Of a DNA stretch of 33,191 nt, positions 33,115 to 33,191 are shown piece after piece. Positions within the stretch are counted from its first letter, which is position 1; the number at the start of each line of letters is the position of its first letter. The translations under genes were made by a program, and so were the position numbers. The notes beneath the pieces were generated by a model, which had not been told where the DNA came from, searched no databases, and worked only from the letters and a program-made list of their open reading frames with translations. The stretch spans positions 1 to 33,191 of IMG/VR virus record IMGVR_UViG_3300020394_001804; one strand, 5' to 3'. Origin of the DNA: a virus.

Positions 33115-33191
33115 CCTTGTCCTCTGTATCTTTTCTCTGCTGTGTTCCTACTTGTGGCAGCAATCTTTGTGTGCTTACCTTTGCCTTGGCG
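33105..33191 (-). CDS. C-terminal end of an unidentified upstream gene (partial)
   Basis: The frame entering from the right edge encodes 28 residues ending TAEKRYRGQGKG and a TAA stop inside the terminator loop. The fragment is very basic (Lys/Arg/Gln/Gly). The open frame, its immediate terminator and its orientation argue that it is a real gene end. It is too short to assign a function, and its basic tail could suit nucleic-acid binding or a small virion protein. Confidence 0.6.
   Translation of the reverse strand, partial: RQGKGKHTKIAATSRNTAEKRYRGQGKG

Noticed and set aside
1-33191. CRISPR array, tRNA, IS element, attachment site or replication origin
   Set aside because: I saw no evenly spaced identical DNA repeats, no cloverleaf-like segment in the few short gaps, no transposase frame and no terminal repeats; the only repeats are diverged protein-level modules.

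Overview
The window is an AT-rich stretch of a T4-like myovirus genome. It holds one dense late module in which every supported gene lies on the minus strand, so transcription runs from high to low coordinates. The gene order (25-6-7-8, then giant structural genes, then 13-14-15-16) and protein-level matches to T4 identify the baseplate wedge, neck/tail completion and small terminase genes. Giant glycine-rich structural proteins, a DUF4815 protein in place of T4 genes 9 to wac, an enlarged gp14 and a PKD/fibre protein beside gp16 are typical of marine cyanomyoviruses infecting Prochlorococcus or Synechococcus. No host-type metabolic gene or tRNA lies in the window, so the host assignment is inference.

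Layout in transcription order. 33191-33105: last 28 codons of an upstream gene, closed by a rho-independent terminator whose loop contains the stop codon. 33056-32147: two overlapping unrecognised genes (235 and 75 aa). 32115-29557: gp25 and gp6, the T4 wedge proteins related to the baseplate-J family. 29553-17437: a 4038-aa gp7 homologue, by far the largest gene. 17403-15847: gp8. 15840-8185: a 2551-aa DUF4815 structural protein. 8188-7579: two small overlapping genes (76 and 128 aa). 7555-4188: gp13, gp14 and gp15 (neck and tail terminator). 4188-3802: gp16, small terminase. 3725-1: a fibre-like protein with GDGSxLTGV repeats and four PKD-like domains, running off the window.

Together these build the baseplate wedge (25, 6, 7, 8), peripheral baseplate or fibre structures (DUF4815 protein, small genes, PKD protein), the neck and tail completion complex (13, 14, 15) and the start of DNA packaging (16). 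The genes are almost gapless. The gaps longer than about 20 bp each hold a T4-late-promoter-like (A/T)TAAATA motif, or ATATAAAA in one case, 17-26 bases before the next start codon.

The most interesting feature is modularity. T4 core proteins have been enlarged by insertion or addition of recurring beta-rich modules, and the same modules recur in up to four different proteins of the cluster. The gp7 core is split by roughly 2,200 residues of inserted modules, including a YHYH domain. No intergenic stretch exceeds about 80 bp.
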